Below, piece by piece: positions 9,656-17,212 of a stretch of DNA of 36,983 nucleotides. The translations under genes and the position numbers were made by a program. Numbering within the stretch: the first letter of the stretch is position 1; each line of letters begins with the position of its first letter. This DNA comes from Rhodocyclaceae bacterium (GTDB lineage: Bacteria > Pseudomonadota > Gammaproteobacteria > Burkholderiales > Rhodocyclaceae), in NCBI GenBank assembly GCA_013388985.1, contig JACAEF010000041.1, positions 1 through 36,983 on the forward strand, written 5' to 3'. The notes below the pieces were generated by a model. That model was not told where the DNA came from and did not search any database. It was given only the letters and a program-made list of their open reading frames with translations.

Positions 9656-9801
9656 AGAGCTTGTGAAAAATTTCGTCGCGAGCGGCCCGAGGGCAAGGCG
9701 CACGGAGCGCAGCGACCAAGACATAACAACCAGTTAGGCGCGGGAGCGAGCACCGCGCAACACAGCCATCGGGACGCACAGCAGAAATTTTCACAAGCTC
9801 T
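9656..9801. mobile_element. MITE-like element with 18-19 bp terminal inverted repeats
   Basis: The ends AGAGCTTGTGAAAAATTTC (9656-9674) and GAAATTTTCACAAGCTCT (9784-9801) are inverted copies differing by one A. They enclose about 110 bp of G+C-rich, non-coding sequence. The right end coincides with the stop codon of the Spy-like gene and the left end lies 56 bp upstream of dnaX. Size, terminal repeats and lack of coding capacity fit a miniature inverted-repeat element; a long terminator hairpin for the Spy-like gene is an alternative. No clear target-site duplication is visible. Confidence 0.6.
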
Positions 9802-10334
9802 CAGCCTCGTGGCGCGGGGGGCGGCGCCATGTGGGCAGCGCGGCCGCCCATCGGCCCCTTGCCCATCCGGGCGACTTGCTGGTCGGCGATGGCTTTTTGT
9901 TCGGGCGTGAGCGCCGCGTAGAGGCGGTTGAAGCTCTCATGCACCGCCTTCATCGCGGCGAGACGCTCTTCCATCAGACTTTCCCGCTTCGCGAGTCGCT
10001 CGGGCGCGCTGAGCTTGGTGTCGTCCGCCAAGGCGCGTATCTCGGCCAGCCCCTTGCCTGCCTCGGCCTGCACCTTCTCGGCATAGGCATTCCACAGCGC
10101 TTCCTGCTCGGGCGTGATCTTGAGGTGATATTTGAGGTAGTCCAGATGAGCGCGGGCACGCTCGGCGGGATCGAATCGCATCGCTGCATGCCGACCCATC
10201 TTGCCCATCGGCCCCGGCCCCATACCGGGGCCGGCCGGGTTGCCGGGCGCGGCGGCCTGGGCGAAGGCGAGGCTGCTGAGGCCGGCGGCGACGAGCAGGC
10301 CGGCGACGGTCTTGTAAGAATGTGAATGACGCAT
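9801..10334 (-). CDS. Spy/CpxP-like periplasmic protein with LTxxQ motifs
   Basis: A 177-aa protein with a clear signal peptide (HSHSYKTVAGLLVAAGLSSLAFAQA, cleavage after AFA or AQA). A Gly/Pro/Met-rich stretch follows, then a helical region with two LTPEQ-type motifs, KITPEQEALWNAY and LTPEQKAIADQQV, which define the Spy/CpxP superfamily. The C-terminus is again Met/Gly/Pro/His-rich, which may bind metal. Spy-type proteins are ATP-independent periplasmic chaperones or envelope-stress dampers; a role in metal or envelope stress is inferred. AGGAGA lies seven bases before the ATG. The gene stands alone between the SRP RNA and the MITE-like element. Confidence 0.8.
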   Translation of the reverse strand: MRHSHSYKTVAGLLVAAGLSSLAFAQAAAPGNPAGPGMGPGPMGKMGRHAAMRFDPAERARAHLDYLKYHLKITPEQEALWNAYAEKVQAEAGKGLAEIRALADDTKLSAPERLAKRESLMEERLAAMKAVHESFNRLYAALTPEQKAIADQQVARMGKGPMGGRAAHMAPPPAPRG

Positions 10335-10341
10335 CGGTTTT

Positions 10342-10367
10342 CTCCTGTAGGTTGTTGAACACAGGAG
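10342..10367 (-). promoter_or_regulatory. Hairpin covering the ribosome-binding site of the Spy-like gene
   Basis: CTCCTGT and ACAGGAG form a 7-bp stem with a 12-base loop, and the AGGAG half is the Shine-Dalgarno sequence of the Spy-like gene. Folding would hide the ribosome-binding site. A control by RNA thermometer or trans factor is only an inference. Confidence 0.4.
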
Positions 10368-10393
10368 AGATTAAGCGCCCGGCTTGTAAGCCG

Positions 10394-10421
10394 TTTATAT
10401 CGCTGGAAGGCCGGAATGTAA
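10394..10421 (-). promoter_or_regulatory. Candidate promoter of the Spy-like gene
   Basis: On the minus strand TTACAT (10416-10421) and TATAAA (10394-10399) are separated by 16 bases, with the transcript starting about 50 bases before the ATG. Match to sigma70 is moderate. Confidence 0.35.
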
Positions 10422-10441
10422 CCGGATGTGAAGGAAGGAGG

Positions 10442-10539
<98 letters not shown>

Positions 10540-10558
10540 CGACGCAGTTTATCAGCAT

Positions 10559-11431
10559 TCACCCCCGACTGCCGGCCCCCTCCAGCCAATCGCGCACGAT
10601 GGCCACCTGCGCATCGTCGAGGAACATCGGCGCATGGCCGACTTCCGGGATCTCGACGCTCTCGGCCCTGGGGCCGCGCTCGTGCATCGCGGCGACGGTC
10701 TCGCGCGTGAGCAGATCGGAGTTCGCGCCGCGAATCACCAGGGTCGGGCAGCGGATCGCGTCAAAGAGCGGCCACAGGTCGATGTCCTGGCCGTCGCGGG
10801 CGGCTACCGCATAGGGCACGGCGATGCCGGGGTCGTAGCGCAGCTGGAAGCGGCCGTTCGGCCCCGCCTTGATCACATGCTGCGTCAGGTGCCGCCACTG
10901 CGCGTCGGTGAGCGGGCCAAACGGCGCGGCGATGACGCGGATATAGGCCTCCGCCTCCTGCGGCGAGGCGAAGTCGGGCGGCGTGGCGAGATATTCGCCG
11001 ATGCGCGCGAGCGCCGCCGCCGGGATCGAGGGCCCGACGTCGTTGAGGATCAGGCGTGCGATCGGCGTCCCCGGCTGCGCCGCCAGGGCCATGCCGATGA
11101 TGCCGCCCATCGAGGTGCCGAGCCAGTCGACTTGCTCGACGTCGAGCCGCGCGATCAGCGCGACCATGTCCTGCGCATACTGGGGAATCGCGTAATGGTG
11201 CGGATCGCGCAGCCAGTCGCTCATCCCGCGGCCCACCACGTCGGGGCAGACGACGCGATAGCGGTCGGCGAGGCGTTCGGCGAGATAGTCGAAATCGCGC
11301 CCGCAGCGCGTCAGCCCATGCACGCAGACCAGCACGCGCGCATTGGCCGGATCGCCCCACTCGACATAGGCCATCTTGTGAAAACCGGCAGGGGACAGGC
11401 ACTGGACGAACTTCTGGCGCATCGCGGTCAT
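10559..11431 (-). CDS. Alpha/beta hydrolase
   Basis: A 290-aa alpha/beta-hydrolase fold protein. The oxyanion region VCVHGLTRCGRDFD, nucleophile elbow GTSMGGIIG, acidic region VIRGANSDLL and catalytic His in PEVGHAPMF are all present, so the Ser-Asp-His triad is intact. No signal peptide. The substrate cannot be read from sequence; such proteins are often annotated as carboxylesterase or meta-cleavage-type hydrolases. The ATG at 11431 overlaps the comEC stop (ATGA) so translation is coupled; a second ATG at 11422 has a better spacing from GAAGGA and may be the true start. Confidence 0.85.
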   Translation of the reverse strand: MTAMRQKFVQCLSPAGFHKMAYVEWGDPANARVLVCVHGLTRCGRDFDYLAERLADRYRVVCPDVVGRGMSDWLRDPHHYAIPQYAQDMVALIARLDVEQVDWLGTSMGGIIGMALAAQPGTPIARLILNDVGPSIPAAALARIGEYLATPPDFASPQEAEAYIRVIAAPFGPLTDAQWRHLTQHVIKAGPNGRFQLRYDPGIAVPYAVAARDGQDIDLWPLFDAIRCPTLVIRGANSDLLTRETVAAMHERGPRAESVEIPEVGHAPMFLDDAQVAIVRDWLEGAGSRG

Positions 11432-13734
11432 TCCTTCGCAACGAAAGCCGTATTGTGCCAGTAGCGGCGAGTGGCTTCCCTTTCCCGCCGCAGTGCCGTC
11501 CCACCAGCGCCGACTTTCAGCGTCACCGCGCCATCGCGGTCGGTGCGGTGGATGTTGGCATCGGCATAGCGCGCCAGCACTTCGGGATGGGGATGGCCGA
11601 AGCGGTTGCGGTAGCCGACCGGAAAGACGATCTCCCGCGCGCCCACCGCCGCGACGAAGGCCGGCGACGAGGTCTTCTTCCCGCCATGATGCGGCGCGAC
11701 GAGGATGTCGGAGCGCGCATCGTCACGATGGCGCGCGAGGAACTCGGCTTCCGCCTTGGCTTCGAGATCGCCCGGGACCAGCACGCTGCCGTACGGCGAT
11801 TCGATCTTCAGCACGCAGGAAAGCGCGTTGCTCGGCGCCTTCCGCTCGTAATCCTGCGCCGGCGGATGCAGCACGCGAAAGCGCACGCCATCCCACTCCC
11901 AGCCCTGCCCGTCGGCGCAGTGGCGCTCTTCGACGGTCACGGGCACGGCGGCCAGCAGCGAATCCGCGCCGCCCGCATGATCGCGATCGGCATGGCTGAC
12001 GATCAGCGTGTCGAGCCGCCGCACTCCGACCGCGCGCAGATAGGGCACGAGGATGCGGCTGCCGGCATCGGCTTGCGCCCCCGCGCCACCATAGGCCGGC
12101 CCGGCATCGAACATCAGGTCGTGCGTCGCCGTCTGCACATGCACCGCCTGCCCCTGGCCGACATCGAGCACGGTGAGCTTCAGTTCGCCCGTTCCGGGCC
12201 GCTCGGGCGCGATCAGGAACAGCGGCAGGAACAGCAAGGCGCCCGCCCAGCGCGCCGGAAAGCCGCGCGGCAGCAGCAGCCAGGCGACGCCCACCACCGC
12301 GACCGGCACGCACCATACCGGCGGCGCCTGCTGCTGCCAAAGCGCGCCCGGCAGATGCGCCAGCCAGCCGAGGAAATCCATCAGCGGCACGAGCAGCGCA
12401 TGCGCAAGCGTGAGCGCCCAGCGAAAGCCCGGCAGGCTGCCGACGAGCGCCAGCGGCGTAATGAGGAGGCTCACCAGCGGGATCGCCACCGCGTTGGCCA
12501 GCGGCGAGACGAGTGAGACCTGCTGGAACAGCGCGAGCAGCAGCGGGATCAGGCCCAGCGTGATCGCCCATTGCGCGCGCAGCCAGTCGATCAGCCAGTG
12601 CCGCCGGCTCAAGCCCTGCGCGCCGACGTAGAACAGCAGCGCCACGGCGCCGAACGACAGCCAGAAGCCGGCGGCGAGCACCGCCCACGGATCGGCGAGC
12701 AGCACCAGCAAGAGCGCTGCCCCCAGCACCGTCGGCGCGGCAAGGTTGCGGCCGGAGAGCAGGGCCAGCACGACGACGCCGAGCATGTAGAGCGTGCGCT
12801 GCGCCGGAATGCCGAAGCCAGCGAGCAGGGCATAGACGAACGCGCCGGCGAAGCCGGCGACGGCGGCGGCCTTTTGCGCCGGAAGGAGCAACGGCAGGCG
12901 CGGATGACGGCGCCACAGCGCCGAGACGAGCCAGGCCACGAGCCCGCCGATCATCGTCACGTGCAGGCCGGAGATCGACATCAGGTGCGTGATGCCGGTG
13001 GCCGAAAACAAGCGCCATTGCTCCGGCGGAATCGCCTGCTGGTCGCCGATCGCCAGCGCCGCCAGCACGCCGGCATAGGGCGCGTCGGGCAGCGCGCGCT
13101 CGATGCGCGAGCGCACCGCCTCGCGCAGCCGCTCGACCGACCAGCCAGCCGCCGCCTGCCGTCCCGTCAGCGCCGACTTTCGGACATAGCCCGTCGCCCG
13201 CAGCCCCCGCTCGAACAGCCAGCCCTCGTAGTCGAAGCCGTGCGGATTGACGTTGCCATGCGGCCGCTTGAGCCGCACGATGAACCGCCAGCGCTCACCC
13301 GCATGAGGCATGGCACCGGCGCCGCCGTCTTCCTCGTCCCCCTCCTCCTCGGCTTCGGGCGAAAACTGCCGGTACCAGGAAAGCAGGATGCGCGAGGGTA
13401 CCGGCGCGTTCGCGGCTTCCGGTTCGAACACGAAGCGCACGCCGCGCACCGGGTCACCCAAGCGTTGCGGCAGCTCGGCAATGACGCCGGTCATCTCGAT
13501 GTCGCGGCCTTCCCATTCCACCGGCAGCGCATCGTCGAGCCGCCAATGCGCGAAGCCGCCGGCCCAGACGAAGCCGAGCAGCGCGGCGCCGAGTATGCCC
13601 AGGCCGCGCCGGCGCAATAGGGACAGCGCAAGGCCCAGCGCGCCGAGCGCGGCGAGAAAAATCGGCGCTGGCAGCACGGCACGCTGCTGCAACCACCACA
13701 CGCCGAGCGCGAAAGCCAGCACGCGCCACGGCAT
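11428..13734 (-). CDS. comEC: ComEC/Rec2 family DNA uptake channel
   Basis: A 768-aa inner-membrane protein. Parts in order: N-terminal membrane segments and DUF4131/OB-type region, the competence domain with many helices (GITHLMSISGLHVTMIGGLVA is the classic motif), and a C-terminal metallo-beta-lactamase domain (LTVLDVGQGQAVHVQT, LIVSHADRDHAGGADSL, LVAPHHGGKKTSS). ComEC carries single-stranded DNA into the cytoplasm during natural transformation. Start ATG 13734 is chosen for the GGGGG stretch eight bases upstream and the MPWRVLAFALGVWW membrane start. Two copies of the dispersed 23-bp repeat lie inside the gene, one read as RKSALTGRQ before the competence domain and one at the C-terminus. 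Comment on uptake sites: see findings. Confidence 0.95.
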   Translation of the reverse strand: MPWRVLAFALGVWWLQQRAVLPAPIFLAALGALGLALSLLRRRGLGILGAALLGFVWAGGFAHWRLDDALPVEWEGRDIEMTGVIAELPQRLGDPVRGVRFVFEPEAANAPVPSRILLSWYRQFSPEAEEEGDEEDGGAGAMPHAGERWRFIVRLKRPHGNVNPHGFDYEGWLFERGLRATGYVRKSALTGRQAAAGWSVERLREAVRSRIERALPDAPYAGVLAALAIGDQQAIPPEQWRLFSATGITHLMSISGLHVTMIGGLVAWLVSALWRRHPRLPLLLPAQKAAAVAGFAGAFVYALLAGFGIPAQRTLYMLGVVVLALLSGRNLAAPTVLGAALLLVLLADPWAVLAAGFWLSFGAVALLFYVGAQGLSRRHWLIDWLRAQWAITLGLIPLLLALFQQVSLVSPLANAVAIPLVSLLITPLALVGSLPGFRWALTLAHALLVPLMDFLGWLAHLPGALWQQQAPPVWCVPVAVVGVAWLLLPRGFPARWAGALLFLPLFLIAPERPGTGELKLTVLDVGQGQAVHVQTATHDLMFDAGPAYGGAGAQADAGSRILVPYLRAVGVRRLDTLIVSHADRDHAGGADSLLAAVPVTVEERHCADGQGWEWDGVRFRVLHPPAQDYERKAPSNALSCVLKIESPYGSVLVPGDLEAKAEAEFLARHRDDARSDILVAPHHGGKKTSSPAFVAAVGAREIVFPVGYRNRFGHPHPEVLARYADANIHRTDRDGAVTLKVGAGGTALRREREATRRYWHNTAFVAKE
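11495..11517 (-). repeat. Dispersed 23-bp repeat, copy 1 (comEC 3' end)
   Basis: Matches AAAGTCGGCGCTG + NCNN + GACGGC on the minus strand with one mismatch at position 15. It encodes part of KVGAGGTALR near the ComEC C-terminus. Confidence 0.85.
13158..13180 (-). repeat. Dispersed 23-bp repeat, copy 2 (inside comEC)
   Basis: Perfect at all fixed positions on the minus strand, in the sense direction of comEC, and read in frame as KSALTGRQ. Confidence 0.9.
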
Positions 13735-13746
13735 TACAATGCCCCC

Positions 13747-14322
13747 ATGAAGCACTGGCTGCGCAAGCACATGCCGGACCACGCCGCGGTGAAGGAAAAC
13801 CGCTGGCTATACCCGTTCCGCAACACGCTGCTGCATCCGCGGCTGTGGCACCTCAACCGCCACTCTGCCGCCGGCGCGGTCGCGGCAGGGCTTTTCTGCG
13901 GGCTGATTCCCGGGCCGTTCCAGATGCTCGGCGCGGCAATCTGCGCCGTGATCTTCCGCATCAACCTGCCGCTGGCGCTCTTCACCACGCTCTACACCAA
14001 CCCCTTCACGATCGTGCCGCTTTATGTCATCGCCTTCGCGCTCGGCGAGGGAATGTTCGCGCTGCTGGGCCACCCAAGGCGCGCCTTCGTCGCCCCGCCG
14101 GACTTCGGCGACCCGGGCAGCGAGACGCTCTCCGCCTGGATCGGCGCGCTGATCGACTGGATGCTCCAGCTCGGCGCCCCGCTCGCCTGGGGGCTGGTGC
14201 TGCTGGCCAGCCTGCTCGCCGTCATCGGCTATTTCGGCGTACGCATCGCCTGGCGCATCTGGCTAGTGCGGGCCTGGCGCCGGCGCCGCCTCAAGCGGCG
14301 CCAATCGGCCATCGCGCAGTAG
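13747..14322 (+). CDS. DUF2062 family membrane protein
   Basis: A 191-aa protein with the DUF2062 pattern: [67 protein letters not shown], then a second membrane region near residues 150-175 and a basic C-terminus ([12 protein letters not shown]). Function is unknown; the family is an integral inner-membrane protein of about two to four helices. The ATG is only 12 bp from the divergent comEC ATG, with no ribosome-binding site visible; a TACAAT six bases upstream would give a leaderless mRNA. Its 3' end overlaps the lolD 3' end by 60 bp on the opposite strand. Confidence 0.85.
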   Translation: MKHWLRKHMPDHAAVKENRWLYPFRNTLLHPRLWHLNRHSAAGAVAAGLFCGLIPGPFQMLGAAICAVIFRINLPLALFTTLYTNPFTIVPLYVIAFALGEGMFALLGHPRRAFVAPPDFGDPGSETLSAWIGALIDWMLQLGAPLAWGLVLLASLLAVIGYFGVRIAWRIWLVRAWRRRRLKRRQSAIAQ

Positions 14323-14970
14323 CAAGCGGCGCTGGCAGGCATTGGCCAGCGCCATGTCGTGGGTGACGATGACGAGGCTGGTGCGATGTGCGGCGTTCAG
14401 GCGCAGCATCAGCGCGAAGACTTCGTCGGCGGTATGGCGGTCGAGGTTTCCGGTCGGCTCGTCGGCGAGGATGCAGGCCGGCTGCGTCACCAGGGCGCGG
14501 GCCAGCGCCGCGCGCTGACGCTCGCCGCCTGAGAGCTCGCCGGGGCGGTGCGCAAGCCGCGCGCCCAGCCCCACTTCGGCGAGGATCGCCGCCGCCCGCT
14601 CCTCCGCTTCGCCTTTCGCCATGCGCCGGATCAGCAAGGGCATCGCGACGTTTTCCAGCGCGGAAAATTCCGGCAGCAGGTGATGGAACTGATAGACGAA
14701 GCCGAGCGCCTCGTTTCTGAGCCGGCCGCGCTCGGCTTCCGAGACCCGGGCCAGATCCTTGCCGAGCAGATGCACGCTGCCGGACGTCGGCACATCGAGC
14801 CCGCCCAACAGATGCAGCAGCGTGCTCTTGCCCGAACCGCTCGCGCCGACGATCGCTGCCGTCTCGCCAGCGCCGATTTCCAGATCGACGCCATCGAGCA
14901 CGCGCACCTCCTCCTGCCCCTGGCGGAATACCTTGGTCAGCCCGGCACAGGTCAGCACCGCTTCACTCAT
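14263..14970 (-). CDS. lolD: Lipoprotein-releasing ABC transporter ATP-binding protein LolD
   Basis: A 235-aa ABC ATPase with Walker [10 protein letters not shown] (42-50), Q-loop [21 protein letters not shown], signature LSGGERQR, Walker [13 protein letters not shown] and the H-loop VTHD. The QFHHLLPEF stretch is characteristic of LolD. With LolC/E it extracts lipoproteins from the inner membrane for LolA. The ATG at 14970 overlaps the lolC stop by 8 bp, so the two are cotranslated. The C-terminal 20 codons overlap the convergent DUF2062 gene. The [10 protein letters not shown] stretch coincides with a near-copy of the dispersed repeat (14858-14880), here explained by the conserved ABC sequence. 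Confidence 0.95.
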   Translation of the reverse strand: MSEAVLTCAGLTKVFRQGQEEVRVLDGVDLEIGAGETAAIVGASGSGKSTLLHLLGGLDVPTSGSVHLLGKDLARVSEAERGRLRNEALGFVYQFHHLLPEFSALENVAMPLLIRRMAKGEAEERAAAILAEVGLGARLAHRPGELSGGERQRAALARALVTQPACILADEPTGNLDRHTADEVFALMLRLNAAHRTSLVIVTHDMALANACQRRLLLRDGRLAPLEAAPAPGPH

Positions 14971-16213
14971 AGCGCAGCGCCTCGGCGGGATTGACGCGCG
15001 AGGCGCGCCAGCTCGGATAGAGCGTCGCCAGCACGGTGAGGCTGAACGAAGTGACGCTGATGATCCAGACATCCGACCAGTGCAGGTCGGAAGGCAGGTC
15101 GGAGATGTAATAGACATCCTTGGCGAGGAACTGGATGCCGAAGACACGCTCGATGAACGGCACCACCGTCTCGACGTTCAGCGCCAGCGCGACGCCGCCC
15201 GCCACACCGAGCGCGAGGCCGATCGCGCCGATCAGCGTGCCCTGGATGACGAAGATACGCATGATGCTGCCGGGGCTCGCGCCCAACGTGCGCAGGATCG
15301 CGATGTCGGCGCGCTTGTCCTGCACCGTCATCACCAGCGTCGAGACGATGTTGAAGGCCGCCACCGCGACGATCAAGAGCAGGATCAGGAACATCATGTT
15401 CTTCTCGATCTGCACCGCGCGGAAGAAGTTGGCATGGCTCCTCGTCCAGTCGGTGAGCCGCAAACCGGCCGGCAGGCTGGCGGCCAGCTCGCGCGCCACC
15501 TGCGGCGCGGCGAACAGGTCGTCGAGCTTCAGGCGCACGCCGGAGACCGCATCCCCCATCTGGTAGAGCTTCTGCGCGTCCTCCATGCGCACCAGCGCGA
15601 GACCGCTGTCATATTCGAACATGCCGACCTCGAAGATGCCCACCACGGTGAATTGCTTCATGCGCGGCAGCACCGCCGCCGGCGTCACCACGCCCTGCGG
15701 TGCGATCAGCGTCACCTTGTCGCCGGGATAGGCTTGCAGCGCATAGGCGAGATCGCTGCCGAGGATGATGCCGAACCCGCCCGGCTGCAGGTTTTCCAGC
15801 CGGCCGGCCTTCATGTGGCGGGCGAAATCGGCCACCTTCTCCTCATCATTCGGCAGGATGCCGCGCACCAGCACGCCCTTCACCCGCCCGGCGAGCGAGA
15901 GCATCGCCTGCTGCTGCACATAGGGCGCCGCCGCGAGCACCCGGGGATGTTTGCCAGCCTGGGTGATTGCCGTTTGCCAATCGTCGAGCTCGCCCTCGGC
16001 GCCCATGATCTGGACATGCGAAGCGACACCGAGAATGCGCGTCCTGAGCTCCTTCTGGAAGCCGTTCATCACCGACAGCACGACGATCAGCGCCGCCACG
16101 CCTAAGCCCAGGCCGAGCATGGAAATCAGCGAGATGAAGGAGATGAAGCGGTTGCCGCCGCCCGGCTTCCTTGCCGCCGTGTAGCGCAGACCGATGAGGG
16201 TTTCGAAGGCCAT
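14963..16213 (-). CDS. lolC: Lipoprotein-releasing ABC transporter permease LolC/E
   Basis: A 416-aa permease. It has the N-terminal segment [60 protein letters not shown], a large periplasmic domain (about 50-270), and three C-terminal membrane helices around [21 protein letters not shown], ending [15 protein letters not shown], the LolC/E hallmark. Only one permease gene sits with lolD here, as in species that use a LolF-type homodimer or place the other permease elsewhere. The start ATG lies 10 bp from a perfect palindrome shared with the divergent gene. Confidence 0.94.
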   Translation of the reverse strand: MAFETLIGLRYTAARKPGGGNRFISFISLISMLGLGLGVAALIVVLSVMNGFQKELRTRILGVASHVQIMGAEGELDDWQTAITQAGKHPRVLAAAPYVQQQAMLSLAGRVKGVLVRGILPNDEEKVADFARHMKAGRLENLQPGGFGIILGSDLAYALQAYPGDKVTLIAPQGVVTPAAVLPRMKQFTVVGIFEVGMFEYDSGLALVRMEDAQKLYQMGDAVSGVRLKLDDLFAAPQVARELAASLPAGLRLTDWTRSHANFFRAVQIEKNMMFLILLLIVAVAAFNIVSTLVMTVQDKRADIAILRTLGASPGSIMRIFVIQGTLIGAIGLALGVAGGVALALNVETVVPFIERVFGIQFLAKDVYYISDLPSDLHWSDVWIISVTSFSLTVLATLYPSWRASRVNPAEALRYE

Positions 16214-16219
16214 TGGGGC

Positions 16220-16235
16220 GGCATGTTAACATGCC
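16220..16235. promoter_or_regulatory. 16-bp perfect palindrome between divergent lolC and the RpfE-like gene
   Basis: GGCATGTTAACATGCC lies in the space between the two divergent start codons, six bases upstream of lolC and just before the RpfE-like start. Its symmetry and location fit a dimeric repressor operator; no regulator is known. Confidence 0.4.
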
Positions 16236-16237
16236 TC

Positions 16238-17212
16238 ATGCACCTGACTTTGCTGGTTCCCGGCCTCTTGCTGCCGGTCGAAATCCTCGAGGGCACCACC
16301 TACGACCTCGCCGCGCCGCACCTGTCGCTGATCCTCGGCCGCGGCCGGCGGAGCGAGCTGCCGGACGATGCGCTCGCGCACCTCTTCGGCCTCGAACGGC
16401 TGCCTGCGGCGGCGCTGCGCAAAGTCGGCGCTGCCGGGACGGCACCCGGCGAGTGGCTGTGCCTCGACCCCGTGCATTGGCAGGTCGGCGCCGGCGGCGT
16501 GACGCTCGACGACCCCGCCCGCCTCGGCCTCGACGCCGCGGAAAGCGCGGCGCTGCTCGCCGCGGTGCAGCCCTTGTTCGCCGACTGGGGCGAACTCTCG
16601 GCTTCCGCCCCAGGGCGCTGGGAACTGCGGCTCGAACAACCCCTCGCGCTCGAAACCCAGCCGCTTCACGAGGCCATCCACCAGCCGATCGACCCGCAGC
16701 TCCCGGGCGGCGCCGCTGGCCCGGCCTGGCGGCGCCTTCTGCTCGAAGCGCAGACGGTGCTGCACGATCATCCGGTCAATCGTGCCCGCGAAGCCACCGG
16801 CCGCCCCACCGCCAACAGCCTGTGGCCGTGGGGTCTTGGCGCCCTGCCGGCAAAGATCGAGTCCGCGTTCGATGCCGTCCTGAGCGACGACCCGGTTATC
16901 GCGGGTCTGTGTCGCCATACTGGCATGACTTGCCATGCCGTGCCGCAACGCATGCCGCCGTCTGCCGGCCGCCTGCTGGCGATCGTCGACACGCTCGCCA
17001 TGCCCGCGCGCACGCTCGATGCGCTGGCCTGGCGCGACGCCCTGCTGGCGCTGGAACGCGACTGGCTGGCGCCGGCGCTGGCCGCCTGCCGGACGGTGAG
17101 GCTGATCGGCACCCGGCTGGGCTGGCAGCCCGCCGCCATCGCCTATGCTTGGCAGCGTGCCGACCGGCTGCGCTTCTGGCGCCGCATGCTTCCACTCACC
17201 GCATTGAAATGA
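16238..17212 (+). CDS. RpfE-type regulatory / phosphoglycerate mutase-like protein
   Basis: A 324-aa cytoplasmic protein beginning MHLTLLVPGLLLPVEIL. It resembles the betaproteobacterial proteins annotated as RpfE-type regulatory protein or cofactor-independent phosphoglycerate mutase homologue that lie just before recJ; the LWPWGLG motif and the C-terminal WQPAAIAYAWQRADRLRFWRR region are typical. No catalytic activity is established for the group. An alternative start at 16223 lies inside the palindrome. The stop overlaps the recJ ATG (ATGA). The dispersed repeat at 16421-16443 is in frame, read as KVGAAGTAP. Confidence 0.6.
   Translation: MHLTLLVPGLLLPVEILEGTTYDLAAPHLSLILGRGRRSELPDDALAHLFGLERLPAAALRKVGAAGTAPGEWLCLDPVHWQVGAGGVTLDDPARLGLDAAESAALLAAVQPLFADWGELSASAPGRWELRLEQPLALETQPLHEAIHQPIDPQLPGGAAGPAWRRLLLEAQTVLHDHPVNRAREATGRPTANSLWPWGLGALPAKIESAFDAVLSDDPVIAGLCRHTGMTCHAVPQRMPPSAGRLLAIVDTLAMPARTLDALAWRDALLALERDWLAPALAACRTVRLIGTRLGWQPAAIAYAWQRADRLRFWRRMLPLTALK
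16421..16443 (+). repeat. Dispersed 23-bp repeat, copy 3 (RpfE-like gene)
   Basis: Perfect at all fixed positions, in the sense direction of the gene containing it. Confidence 0.9.

Noticed and set aside
8235-9737. 500-aa rightward open frame over dnaX
   Set aside because: Antisense to dnaX with Arg/Gln/His-rich low-information sequence.
14858-14880. Repeat-like sequence in lolD
   Set aside because: One mismatch to the consensus but fully explained by the conserved ABC sequence [10 protein letters not shown]; kept only as a near copy.
14759-16105. 448-aa rightward open frame over lolC/lolD
   Set aside because: His/Arg/Gln-rich antisense shadow of two clear genes.
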